Part shown: positions 6,289 to 13,555 of the stretch, piece after piece | How positions within the stretch are numbered: the stretch's first letter is position 1 | Layout of the letters: each line of letters opens with the position of its first letter | NCBI GenBank assembly: GCA_964648365.1 | Contig: CAZYLK010000171.1 | Span: forward strand, 1-13,716 | Source: SURF-32 sp964648365 | GTDB lineage: Bacteria > Planctomycetota > Phycisphaerae > UBA1845 | Length of the DNA stretch: 13,716 nucleotides | Reading direction: 5' to 3' | Notes under the pieces: model-generated | What the model saw: only the letters and a program-made list of their open reading frames with translations | Told to the model about the DNA's origin: nothing | The model's database searches: none | Translations under genes and position numbers: made by a program

Positions 6289-7320
6289 CTACGTCGCGCA
6301 GCCGACGGCGGCACGGGCGCGCGGAGGCTTCCCGGTTGTGGCGGCGGCCGCTGAACCGGCAGACGGAGTCTGAACCGCCGACCAGACCGTCGACGCCAGC
6401 GCGGCCACTCCTCGGCGCACAGCGCCGCGGGCCGCGGCCCGCGCGAACCACGCCGCCGCCGCCAGGCGGTCTCCGGCGCGGAGCGTTTCGAAGCCGAGCT
6501 GCAGCGCGCTGTCGGTGCGATGGCGACGAAGCGTGCGTCGCTGGCGGCGCGAGAGCACGCCCACGTCGCGGCCGACGCGCGCGAGCAATTGCTCCCGCTG
6601 GGCGACGTTGCGACGGGCGCTGGTGCGCGACAGGCTGCCTTCCGTCCAGTGGTGCAGGCAGAGCGGCTCGCTGACGAAGCCCGCCCGCGTGCGCCGCGCA
6701 GCCTGCAGGTAAAAGAGCCACTCCTCCGCGTACGCGATCCCGACCGGGAAGCGGACGACGCTTCCCAGCACCTCGCGACGGACCATGCCGGCGATGGTGG
6801 CGATGAAGTATTCCTCCAGCAGTTCGTCGAAGAAGTCGGGGTCGCAGCGGTAGAGGCCCGGCGCGATGGAGCGCCGCCGCACACTCAACGCCCGGCGCGA
6901 CATCGTCCGGAAGACGCTGTCGTGCCGAACGCCGGCTGTGTCGACATAGGCATAATCACTGTAGACCAACCCGACGTCGGGACACAGATCGAAAAGGTCG
7001 AGCTGTCGCTGGAGCTTGGTGGGCAGGTACTCGTCGTCAGAGTCGAGGAAGGCGATGAACCGGCCGTAAGCGCCGTCGATGCCCCGGTTGCGGGCGGCGC
7101 TGCTGCCGGCGTTCTCCTGACGAATATATCGCACCGGCCGGTCCGTCCGCGCGGCGAAAGCGTCCACGACGGCGCGCGTGTCATCGGTGCTGCCGTCGTC
7201 AACGACGATCAGTTCCCAGTCACGGTACGTCTGCGCCAGCACGGACCGGATCGCCCGATCGAGCAGGCGGGCCCGGTTGTAGGTCGGCAGGACGATCGAT
7301 ACGTTCGGTCTCGACTTCAT
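6289..7320 (-). CDS. Family 2 glycosyltransferase (GT2)
   Basis: The chosen 343-residue product starts MKSRPNVSIVLPTYNRARLL, the classic GT2 opening, from the ATG at 7318-7320. The nucleotide-sugar site shows VVDDGSTDD (residues 39-47), RQENAGSSAARNRG (67-80) and the metal-binding FLDSDDEYLP (91-100); YAEEWLFYLQ (197-206) fits the acceptor/base region. GT2 enzymes transfer a sugar from an activated donor in the cytoplasm, here probably onto the glycan exported by the ABC pair upstream. The frame is open up to 7440, but those extra residues are the neighbour's coding sequence in another frame. The first 101 bases overlap the end of the GT4 gene. The C-terminus after residue 290 is Ala/Ser/Gly-rich and of low complexity, and a neighbouring frame there looks equally protein-like, so the true end is uncertain. 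Confidence 0.85.
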   Translation of the reverse strand: MKSRPNVSIVLPTYNRARLLDRAIRSVLAQTYRDWELIVVDDGSTDDTRAVVDAFAARTDRPVRYIRQENAGSSAARNRGIDGAYGRFIAFLDSDDEYLPTKLQRQLDLFDLCPDVGLVYSDYAYVDTAGVRHDSVFRTMSRRALSVRRRSIAPGLYRCDPDFFDELLEEYFIATIAGMVRREVLGSVVRFPVGIAYAEEWLFYLQAARRTRAGFVSEPLCLHHWTEGSLSRTSARRNVAQREQLLARVGRDVGVLSRRQRRTLRRHRTDSALQLGFETLRAGDRLAAAAWFARAAARGAVRRGVAALASTVWSAVQTPSAGSAAAATTGKPPRARAAVGCAT

Positions 7321-8872
7321 GCAGAATCTCAAAGTTCTCGCTCGCCGGGGCGAACGCGCCGCCGGACGAGCCGGCGCCGTGCGCGTCCGAGCCGCGGCAC
7401 ACATGTCGGGCGCGCTGCGCTGACGCGCGTTCGCCGCCATCCGCGGCAGCGACTTGATCGCCCGCCGCCCGGCAGACGCTGATCAAGACATCGGACAACC
7501 GCTGCGCCAGCTTTTCTCGAGAGAATATGGACAGGTCGGCATAGGGTCGCGGGTCGCAGGACCGGGCGGCGTACAGCGCCGTCAGCGCCGAGTGGATCGC
7601 CTCGGCGGAGCGCTCACACGTCACGCCCCCCCCGAAGCGCCGCACCAGCCGGCAGACTTCGCTGTCCGCGTCGCCGGTCACCAGGATCGGCCGCCTGGAG
7701 GCCAGATACTCGAACAGTTTGCCCGGGATCAGCGTATCGCCGTGCCGACCGATCGCCGTGGGCAGCAGCAGCAGGTCGGCCGCTCTCATCCGGCGGACCG
7801 CCTCCGCGTGATTCACGTAGCCGCTCCATGCCACCGGCACGCCCTTCGCGCGAAAGCGCTCGTGCAGCTCCGACGACATGACGCCGACGACCTCGAAGCG
7901 AAACGGCGCGGCGCCCTCGTCGCCGCCGCCTCCGGCGTTCGGTGCGATCGTTCGCGCAAACGCCGCGATGCCCTCGATCAGCGCATCGTCCACGCGCATC
8001 GACGACAGCGACCCGGCATGAGCGAGTACGAACGGTCGCGGCTGAGCGTGCGAAGGCAACTGGTCGGCGAAGTCTTCGGGATCGAAGCCGTTAGTGATCG
8101 TGTGGAACCTGGCCGCCTGACTGCGGCAGCGCCGGGCCAGCAGTCGCGTCTGGGGCTTGCTGACGCCGATCACGGCGTCGGCTTCGCGCAGAAACCTCGC
8201 CTCCAGCCGGCGATCCGCGAATCGTCGCAGGCCGCGCGCCCGGTACACGCAATCGTCCGTCCAAAGATCGCGGAAGTCGGCCACCCACGGACGGCCGGTG
8301 CGACGCTTCAACCACGATGCCAGCAGGTGGTTCGATGGGGGGCTGAACGTGCTGTAAATGACGTCGATGCCGTGCGCGCGTATGAGGCGGCGCAGCGGAG
8401 CGGCGCTGCCGATGGCCCACCACACGCGCTCATCGGGCAGACTGCGAGCCAGAGCGGATCGCAGCGTTGCGGACAGACGCCGTGCGAACGTCGACGTGCG
8501 ATCGCCTTCAGACGGATTCAACGGGTCGAAGGCGCTGCGACGATGAACGCACACGTCCGCCGGCAGGTCGGCCGGCAGCGACTCATCCACGGGCAAGCCG
8601 GCCGTGCCGCGTGTCGTCCACACGTGGACCCGCCAGCCCAGCCGCGAGAGATACTTGGCGAACTTGGCCGTCCGCTGCACCCCGCCCCCCCCCGCCGGGG
8701 GAAACGCGGAGGCGATCATCAGAACGCTGCGTTGGCGCGGCGGCGATGATTCATGGCACGGCGGATTTCGCAGCGCCGACGCGAGGGCTGCATCCGCGCG
8801 GGCCAAAGCCCGCGGCTCGCCGGCGTCCGTCGACGACCGATCGGCAATCGCAAGTGCATCCGCCGCCGTCAC
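7220..8872 (-). CDS. Family 4 glycosyltransferase (GT4) with repeat-derived N-terminus and out-of-frame C-terminal tail
   Basis: Residues 49-465 of 550 form a GT-B glycosyltransferase: SVLMIASAFPPAGGGGVQRT as the N-terminal glycine-rich loop, WVADFRDLWTDD (196-207), AHAGSLSSMR (284-293), and a donor-site PGKLFEYLASRRPIL (383-397). The gene is coupled to the preceding GT4 by a GTGA overlap, with GTG at 8870-8872. Residues 18-27 (GEPRALARAD) are encoded by a 28-bp REP-like palindrome at 8793-8820, so the first 45 residues are probably not part of the fold. The last 33 residues read through the start of the GT2 gene in another frame, and the 50 before them are low complexity; a lost stop or a frameshift is likely. 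C-runs of 8 (7626-7633) and 9 (8685-8693) bases lie in frame. Probable role: adds a sugar to the exported glycan. Confidence 0.85.
   Translation of the reverse strand: MTAADALAIADRSSTDAGEPRALARADAALASALRNPPCHESSPPRQRSVLMIASAFPPAGGGGVQRTAKFAKYLSRLGWRVHVWTTRGTAGLPVDESLPADLPADVCVHRRSAFDPLNPSEGDRTSTFARRLSATLRSALARSLPDERVWWAIGSAAPLRRLIRAHGIDVIYSTFSPPSNHLLASWLKRRTGRPWVADFRDLWTDDCVYRARGLRRFADRRLEARFLREADAVIGVSKPQTRLLARRCRSQAARFHTITNGFDPEDFADQLPSHAQPRPFVLAHAGSLSSMRVDDALIEGIAAFARTIAPNAGGGGDEGAAPFRFEVVGVMSSELHERFRAKGVPVAWSGYVNHAEAVRRMRAADLLLLPTAIGRHGDTLIPGKLFEYLASRRPILVTGDADSEVCRLVRRFGGGVTCERSAEAIHSALTALYAARSCDPRPYADLSIFSREKLAQRLSDVLISVCRAAGDQVAAADGGERASAQRARHVCRGSDAHGAGSSGGAFAPASENFEILHEVETERIDRPADLQPGPPARSGDPVRAGADVP
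8793..8820. repeat. REP-like 28-bp palindrome, copy A (inside the GT4 gene)
   Basis: The sequence begins TCCGCGCGGGC and ends GCCCGCGGCTCGC, differing from copies B and C only in the central loop (CAA for TGA). The CGCGGG/CCCGCG core can form a hairpin. It is read in the GT4 gene as EPRALARAD, the same frame and orientation as copy C in the ATPase gene. Confidence 0.75.
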
Positions 8873-9966
8873 ACCATCACCGCCTTGCGCTCCCGGACGC
8901 GCTCATAGGTCGTCACCCACTCGTCGAGAATGTCGGACCATTCGAAGCGCTCCGCAACGAACCGCCGCCCCTCGTCGCCCATGCGGCGGCGCATCTGCGG
9001 ATTGCGCAAAAGCGTGATGATCGCGTCGGCAAGCTGCTCGGGCGCGGCCGGAGGCACCATCAGTCCCGTCTGCCCATGAACGACCGTGTCCACGAGTCCG
9101 CCGACCCGGCTGGCGACCACAGGCACGCCCACCGCGGAGGATTCCAGCGCGGCCGCGCCGAAGCTCTCTCTCAGCGACGGAATGACGCTTACGTCCCAGC
9201 CGGCGAGGTAGTTGGCCACGTTGCGGTGCGGCTGGGGGGGGGCGAAGAACAGATGCGGTTCAACGTCCAGTTGCGCCGCCAGTTCGATGCACTTGAGGCG
9301 TTGCGGCCCGTCGCCGACCAGGTCAAAGCGCGTGTCCGGACACACCTCGATGACCGTCGGGATGGCCCGAATCAGACAGGTCGGCCCGTAAACGGGACGA
9401 AACCCCTTGAAAAAGCCCACCCGCAGCGGCCGCTGGCTGCCTTCGCGCGGCGGCGACGGCGGTTTGAAGACGGACGTATCCACACCCAGCGGCAGAATAT
9501 GAACGTCGTCGGCGACGATGCCGGCGAATTGTGCGATCGTCTCCGCGAACCACGGGCCCCACGCGGTGACGCCGTCGGCACATCGCAGCAAGGCCCGCCG
9601 CAGATCGACCAGATCGAGCGTCGGCGGGGCTTCGCCCGGCGGATCGACGATGTCCGAGCCCCACGGCGTCAGCACAAGCACGCCTTCCGCCGCGATCTCA
9701 GGCGTCAGGCCCCAGTCGTGCAGGAAGTGAACGTGAACCACGTCGAAGCGCCGCATCAACCGCCGCAGCATCTGCCGCCACCGGGCGTGCCAGCGGCCGA
9801 CGTGTCGCCAGCCGAAATCCGGCACGCGAAACCGCTCGACCGTGGCGCCTTCAATGGCGGCGGGGTTGTGCGTGATCAGATGAACGCGGACGCCGCGTTC
9901 GGCGATCCCGGGGATGATGCGCTGCAGGTGAACGGATCGCGCGTCGCCGAGGATGCAGACCTTCAT
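8869..9966 (-). CDS. Family 4 glycosyltransferase (GT4)
   Basis: This complete 365-residue GT-B enzyme starts MKVCILGDARSVHLQRI and shows VVHVHFLHDWG (76-86), HILPLGVDTSVFKP (156-169), FFKGFRPVYG (185-194) and LVGDGPQ (216-222). The retaining GT4 E-x7-E motif is present as E267 and E275 in RESFGAAALESSAVGVPVVA. A cytoplasmic, membrane-associated transferase using a nucleotide-sugar donor is expected; the sugar cannot be deduced. The ATG at 9964-9966 overlaps the ATPase stop as ATGA, and its own stop overlaps the next GT4 start as GTGA, so three genes are translationally coupled. A 9-G run (9234-9242) encodes APPQP on the coding strand. Nothing appears missing or truncated. Confidence 0.92.
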   Translation of the reverse strand: MKVCILGDARSVHLQRIIPGIAERGVRVHLITHNPAAIEGATVERFRVPDFGWRHVGRWHARWRQMLRRLMRRFDVVHVHFLHDWGLTPEIAAEGVLVLTPWGSDIVDPPGEAPPTLDLVDLRRALLRCADGVTAWGPWFAETIAQFAGIVADDVHILPLGVDTSVFKPPSPPREGSQRPLRVGFFKGFRPVYGPTCLIRAIPTVIEVCPDTRFDLVGDGPQRLKCIELAAQLDVEPHLFFAPPQPHRNVANYLAGWDVSVIPSLRESFGAAALESSAVGVPVVASRVGGLVDTVVHGQTGLMVPPAAPEQLADAIITLLRNPQMRRRMGDEGRRFVAERFEWSDILDEWVTTYERVRERKAVMV

Positions 9967-11471
9967 CGACGCACCTCAGAAAGCGAGCCGCGGGCTTCAG
10001 CCCGCGCGGACTCGCCGGCCTCAACCCGATTCTCGATCGCGTGCAACGAGGCGACTCGAAGTTCTGTTGCCGTAGCAGGCAGCTCATGCGTCGTGCGATC
10101 GTGCCCGGCGGGGGCAGGGCTCGATGCCTCAACGTCCGCGCGGGCTGAAGCCCGCGGCTCGCTGGCGCGTCCCCACGTGTGCGGCACGCAGAGCACGCCG
10201 TTCGTGCGACCGGCATCGTCCATGTTGAGCGGGAAGCGGAACGGTGTGTCGAGCAGTGCCGTGCCGTCGTCGGCGTTCCAGACGCGAACGTTCCACAGGT
10301 ACGGCCCGCCGCTGACGGGCAGCGCCGGCAGATCGAGCGTCAGCGTCTGCGTTCCGGCCGGCAGATCGAACGTGACCGCATCGCGGCCGGAGTTGAGGCT
10401 CAACAGGTTCTCGTGAGCGGTGCGGCGCATGTTCAACTCGACCACGGCTTGCGGCACCGCACGCCTGACCGTGAGCGTCACCTCGGCGCGAAGCGGCGCA
10501 TCCGGCCGCGTCCACGCGACCTCGGCTCCCCCGTCAGACATGAACCGCAACGATTCAAGCGTGATCGTCGAGGTGTCATCGAGGCTGCCGACGTCGGCGA
10601 GCCGGTGGCCGGCATACGCCCGCGACATCGCGCTCATGTAGTGATTGACCGCTTCCACCGGCAACCCCAGAAACGTGGCCGATCCGGCTTCGAGCACCAG
10701 CGCCCGCCGGCAGATGGATTGCATCTGGTCGAGGTTGTGTGTGACGAAGACGAGCGTCGTGCCCGCGTCGATCAGCGCCCGCATCCGATCCATGCAGCGC
10801 TGGCGGAATACAGCGTCGCCGACGGAGAGCACTTCATCGACGAGCAGCACGTCCGGATCGACGTGGGCGGCGATCGAAAAACCCAGCCGGGCGTACATGC
10901 CGGAGCTGTAGCGCTTCACCGGCGTATCGAGAAACGTCTCCAGCCCGGCGAACGCGACGATCGCATCGAGCTTGGTCTGAATCTCGCGCCGCTTCATGCC
11001 CAGGATGGCGCCGTTGAGAAAGATGTTCTCGCGGCCGGTCAGGTCGCCGTGAAAGCCGGCGCCGACTTCGATCAGCGCCGCCAGCCGCCCGCACACGCGC
11101 ACCTCGCCTTCGTCCGGCACGAGAATCCCCGCCAGCAGCTTCAGCGCCGTGCTCTTGCCCGCCCCGTTCGGCCCGATGATCCCGATCGCCTCCCCCCGCT
11201 CAGCCGAAAACGACACCTCCCGCAGCGCCCAGAATCCGTCATCCCTCAGAGCCCCGGCATTCATGCCGGGAGTTGCCGCACGATCGCCGCGTTCATCATC
11301 GCCGCATCGCCCCCCCCCACGCCGCATCAGCGACCGCCACCCCGCCGCAATCCAGTCGCGCAGCGAATCGTGCCCCGCCCCGCGCCGGAAGCGTTTACCC
11401 ACATGACTGAACTCAACCGCCGCAGTCGTCACTTCACCCCGCTCTTGCACAACCGAACGAGCACCGTTCAC
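9963..11471 (-). CDS. ABC transporter ATPase for polysaccharide export (Wzt/TagH type) with C-terminal carbohydrate-binding-like domain
   Basis: The 502-residue protein has Walker A GPNGAGKST (100-108), an ABC signature YSSGM (188-192) as is typical for TagH/Wzt, Walker B VLLVDEVLSVGD (208-219) and the H-loop His in VTHNL (H245). Residues about 300-433 resemble the Wzt C-terminal beta-sandwich that recognises the glycan end. It pairs with the permease gene 45 bases upstream to export an O-antigen- or capsule-like polymer. Two odd parts stand out. Residues 68-74 (TPGMNAG) come from a palindrome at 11253-11270 in a variable loop. The tail after about residue 434 (SEPRASARAD and, reversed, SARAEARGSL) comes from two inverted REP-like copies. 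The frame opens with GTG at 11469-11471; a GTG at 11432 giving MTTAAVEFSHVGKRF is an equally good start. Confidence 0.92.
   Translation of the reverse strand: MNGARSVVQERGEVTTAAVEFSHVGKRFRRGAGHDSLRDWIAAGWRSLMRRGGGRCGDDERGDRAATPGMNAGALRDDGFWALREVSFSAERGEAIGIIGPNGAGKSTALKLLAGILVPDEGEVRVCGRLAALIEVGAGFHGDLTGRENIFLNGAILGMKRREIQTKLDAIVAFAGLETFLDTPVKRYSSGMYARLGFSIAAHVDPDVLLVDEVLSVGDAVFRQRCMDRMRALIDAGTTLVFVTHNLDQMQSICRRALVLEAGSATFLGLPVEAVNHYMSAMSRAYAGHRLADVGSLDDTSTITLESLRFMSDGGAEVAWTRPDAPLRAEVTLTVRRAVPQAVVELNMRRTAHENLLSLNSGRDAVTFDLPAGTQTLTLDLPALPVSGGPYLWNVRVWNADDGTALLDTPFRFPLNMDDAGRTNGVLCVPHTWGRASEPRASARADVEASSPAPAGHDRTTHELPATATELRVASLHAIENRVEAGESARAEARGSLSEVRR
9983..10010. repeat. REP-like 28-bp palindrome, copy B (inverted, at the end of the ATPase gene)
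   Basis: It is the exact reverse complement of copy C over all 28 bases. It encodes the last residues of the ATPase (SARAEARGSL) just before the stop that overlaps the GT4 start. Together with copy C, 124 bases away in the opposite direction, it forms a BIME-like inverted pair. Confidence 0.8.
10135..10162. repeat. REP-like 28-bp palindrome, copy C (in the ATPase tail)
   Basis: The sequence has TCCGCGCGGGCTGA followed by AGCCCGCGGCTCGC, with 8-bp arms CGCGGGCT/AGCCCGCG. It is translated as SEPRASARAD immediately after the end of the glycan-binding-like domain, so it probably lengthened the protein at its natural C-terminus. Confidence 0.8.
11253..11270. repeat. Perfect palindrome CCCGGCAT-TC-ATGCCGGG translated in the ATPase gene
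   Basis: Two 8-bp arms surround a 2-base centre. On the coding strand it reads PGMNAG, in the loop between the N-terminal strand and the Walker A region, where this family varies in length. It is a different family from the 28-bp repeat and looks like a second dispersed palindrome tolerated in frame. Confidence 0.65.
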
Positions 11472-11481
11472 CGCCGGCCTT

Positions 11482-11515
11482 CATTCGTTATTCGCTATTC
11501 GCTCTTCGCCATTCC
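11482..11515. repeat. ATTCG-rich short tandem repeat between permease and ATPase genes
   Basis: Plus-strand units ATTCGTT, ATTCGCT, ATTCGCT and CTTCGCC follow each other and end in ATTCCC. The array fills most of the 45-base gap between the permease stop (11517) and the ATPase GTG. It is similar in unit and placement to the array at 5249-5280. Confidence 0.55.
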
Positions 11516-11516
11516 C

Positions 11517-12383
11517 TCAGATGCACTCCGCAAACCGCGTCGCCGCCCGGCGAAACGCAACCCACCCGACGACCAGCACCAGCACCGACACACCGCCCGC
11601 GTAGAGCAGTCCGCCCCCCCCCGGCATCCGCCCGTGAATCAGGCCGTCGCGATAGGCCTCGATGATCGGCACCATCGGGTTAAGCGCCATGAGCCGCACC
11701 ATCCACGATCCATCCGCCGGCACGGGCACGACCACGCCCGAGATGAACATCAGCAGTTGAATCGCCACGCCGAAGATCTGCCGCACGTCGCGGAAGAACA
11801 GATTCCCCATCGCCAGCAACATGCCCAGCCCGGCCGTCAGCGCGAGCTGGATGAGCAGCACCAGCGGCAGCACCGCCATCGCCGCCGAAACACGCACCGT
11901 AAACTGCCCGCCGGCTGCGAAGTAGAGCATCAGCACGACCAGCACCGCGCCGGCAACGGCAAAGTCCACGGCCGAACTGAGCACGCACGACAGCGGGAAC
12001 ACCTCACGCGGGAAGTAGATCTTCGTGATCAGATTGCGATTGGCGACGAGCGAGTTGACGCAACCGTTCAGGCTCGCCGCGAAAAACGTCCACGGCACCA
12101 GCCCGACATACGCATACAGGGCATAGGGCACGTCCAGCCCGAGGGCCGCGGAAGCGTCGATGGCCCGCGTAAACACGAACGTGAACACCAGCATCATGGA
12201 GATGGGCAGCAGCACCGCCCATCCCACCCCCAGCAGCGACTGCTTGTATCGCACCCGCAGCTCGCGCACGGCCAGGCTGCGCAGCAGCTCCGCATGAGCC
12301 ACGAGGTCGCGCACCCCTCCCGCCAAGTCGCCCGCGGCCCCTCGATGTGTCGACGCGTACACCACGCGCGAAGATTCCTCCAC
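11517..12383 (-). CDS. ABC-2 type permease for polysaccharide export (Wzm/TagG type)
   Basis: The 288-residue membrane protein starts with a cytoplasmic segment ending ELLRSLAVRELRVRYKQSLL, the typical coupling region before helix 1 in TagG/Wzm proteins. Six hydrophobic segments follow at about 51-72, 88-108, 133-155, 168-192, 204-222 and 258-277. NRNLITKIYFPREVFP (116-130) and FFRDVRQI (196-203) are family hallmarks. It would form the channel that the ATPase downstream drives, moving a lipid-linked glycan across the inner membrane. The gene follows the nitrilase-like gene after 75 bases. The ATG at 12381-12383 has no clear Shine-Dalgarno sequence. An AAACTCG/CGAGTTT inverted repeat (12390-12396 and 12431-12437) spans this gap and could fold over the leader. 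A 9-C run (11614-11622) encodes PGGGG near the last loop. Confidence 0.93.
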   Translation of the reverse strand: MEESSRVVYASTHRGAAGDLAGGVRDLVAHAELLRSLAVRELRVRYKQSLLGVGWAVLLPISMMLVFTFVFTRAIDASAALGLDVPYALYAYVGLVPWTFFAASLNGCVNSLVANRNLITKIYFPREVFPLSCVLSSAVDFAVAGAVLVVLMLYFAAGGQFTVRVSAAMAVLPLVLLIQLALTAGLGMLLAMGNLFFRDVRQIFGVAIQLLMFISGVVVPVPADGSWMVRLMALNPMVPIIEAYRDGLIHGRMPGGGGLLYAGGVSVLVLVVGWVAFRRAATRFAECI

Positions 12384-12458
12384 GGCCGAAAACTCGACGG
12401 TTCCAGGGGTTTATCGGTCCGCACTGAGGGCGAGTTTGGCAGCGGCGGCGCCCACGCG

Positions 12459-13382
12459 CTAGCCGGGTGGGAGGTCGGCAGGATCGCCCGCGAGGCCGGC
12501 GCCGAAGGCGTTCTCGTCCGGCAGCAGGCCGACTTCGCCTCGGTACGCCCGGTACGCCGCGAGCCCGGCCAGGTCGATCTGAGCCCGCACGCAGGCCGGC
12601 TCTTGAGGCGCCAGCGTCTTCATCCGGTCCATGTCCGGCCGGTGAGACGGGTCAAACACGCCGCTGACGGCCGCGGTCCACTGCCGCGGTCCGGCCGAGG
12701 ATGCGTCGCGCGGGGCGAAGCGGTCGAGGCTCGGCGGCGCCCAGTCACTGACCGCCACCGCCAGTCCGTTTTCCATCGCCCGGGTCAGTGACAGGGCATG
12801 CCACGCCTGTCGCGCATAGGTCGCGTGCTCGTAGGTCGGCACGCCGGTCCGGGCCGGTACGCACAGAACGTCTACCCGTCCGACGTATCGGCGGGCGATC
12901 TCGGGCCACCACAGATCGGCGCAGATCGCCACGCCGACCCGGATGCCGCCGAGCACGAACACGCCGTCGGACGCGCCCGGAGTGCGGAATTCCTGCTCGC
13001 GCGAGAAGAGCCGCTGCTTGTCGTAGTGCCCCACCGGCCGCCCGCCCCGCTCGACGACGTAGCACCGATTGACGACCGTCGACGCTCCGTTGCCATCGCC
13101 GGGGACCACCAGCGAGCCGCCCACGACGTGAACGTCGCACGCCCGGGCCAGCGTGATCAGAAACTGGCGCCCGTCGGCATCCGCGGCGGCGTCAGGCGCT
13201 TCGGCCTGCGGCCGTCGGCCGTCGAAGACCTCCGGCAGCACGACCAGGTCGAGCGGGCCTTCACGCCGGGCGTGTTCGACCATCTGGCGGAGGGTGTGCA
13301 TGTTCGCGGTCGGCGCGTCGCGCCGCAGGGCCGGTTGCAGCACGGCCAGGTGAATCGTGGCGGGGCGGGGGGCGTTGTTCAT
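12459..13382 (-). CDS. Carbon-nitrogen hydrolase (nitrilase superfamily amidohydrolase)
   Basis: The catalytic triad of the nitrilase superfamily is intact. Numbered from the first codon of the longer TTG frame at 13403, it is Glu58 in VVLPEVF, Lys129 in HYDKQRLF and Cys161 in VAICADLWWPE; subtract 7 for the preferred ATG at 13382. Length (307 residues) is normal. These cytoplasmic enzymes cleave amide or C-N bonds; ICADLWWPE resembles omega-amidase or N-carbamoyl branches, but the substrate cannot be told. ATG at 13380-13382 is chosen because TTG at 13403 has no ribosome site. It is the first gene after the candidate promoter and lies 75 bases before the permease on the same strand, so it may be co-transcribed with the glycan export genes, though a direct role there is only inference. 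The C-terminal 20 residues are Gly/Ala/Asp/Pro-rich. Confidence 0.88.
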   Translation of the reverse strand: MNNAPRPATIHLAVLQPALRRDAPTANMHTLRQMVEHARREGPLDLVVLPEVFDGRRPQAEAPDAAADADGRQFLITLARACDVHVVGGSLVVPGDGNGASTVVNRCYVVERGGRPVGHYDKQRLFSREQEFRTPGASDGVFVLGGIRVGVAICADLWWPEIARRYVGRVDVLCVPARTGVPTYEHATYARQAWHALSLTRAMENGLAVAVSDWAPPSLDRFAPRDASSAGPRQWTAAVSGVFDPSHRPDMDRMKTLAPQEPACVRAQIDLAGLAAYRAYRGEVGLLPDENAFGAGLAGDPADLPPG

Positions 13383-13439
13383 CGGCTCGGGGCGCTTGTT
13401 CAACCGGGGACGAGGTCGCTACCATGCCGCGTCCGCGGA

Positions 13440-13468
13440 ATTGTAGCGGGCGGGTCCGCCGCGGCGAA
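13440..13468 (-). promoter_or_regulatory. Candidate sigma-70-type promoter for the nitrilase-glycan operon
   Basis: Minus strand: TACAAT (13440-13445, five of six to TATAAT) is preceded by a 17-base spacer and TTCGCC (13463-13468, only three of six to TTGACA). Transcription would begin near 13432, giving a leader of about 50 bases before the ATG at 13382. The AT-rich -10 stands out in this GC-rich context. Confidence 0.45.
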
Positions 13469-13555
13469 CCTGCCGAGTGGCCGCGGGGACCGTTGTGCCG
13501 TCAGTGCCCGTCATGATCGTCGTGCGACGGGTGCCACCTTGGTGCCGCCAGGTGT

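Noticed and set aside
6182..6721. 179-codon minus-strand frame
   Set aside because: Most of it is an out-of-frame reading of the GT2 gene; only its last third is kept as a possible frameshift remark.
8467..10416. 649-codon open frame on the plus strand
   Set aside because: It lies antisense to two well-supported GT4 genes and the ATPase end, has low-complexity composition, and shows no motif.
10179..12791. 870-codon open frame on the plus strand
   Set aside because: It runs antisense to the ABC ATPase and permease genes, is Arg/His/Pro/Gln-rich with no domain, and reflects the GC-rich third positions of the real genes.
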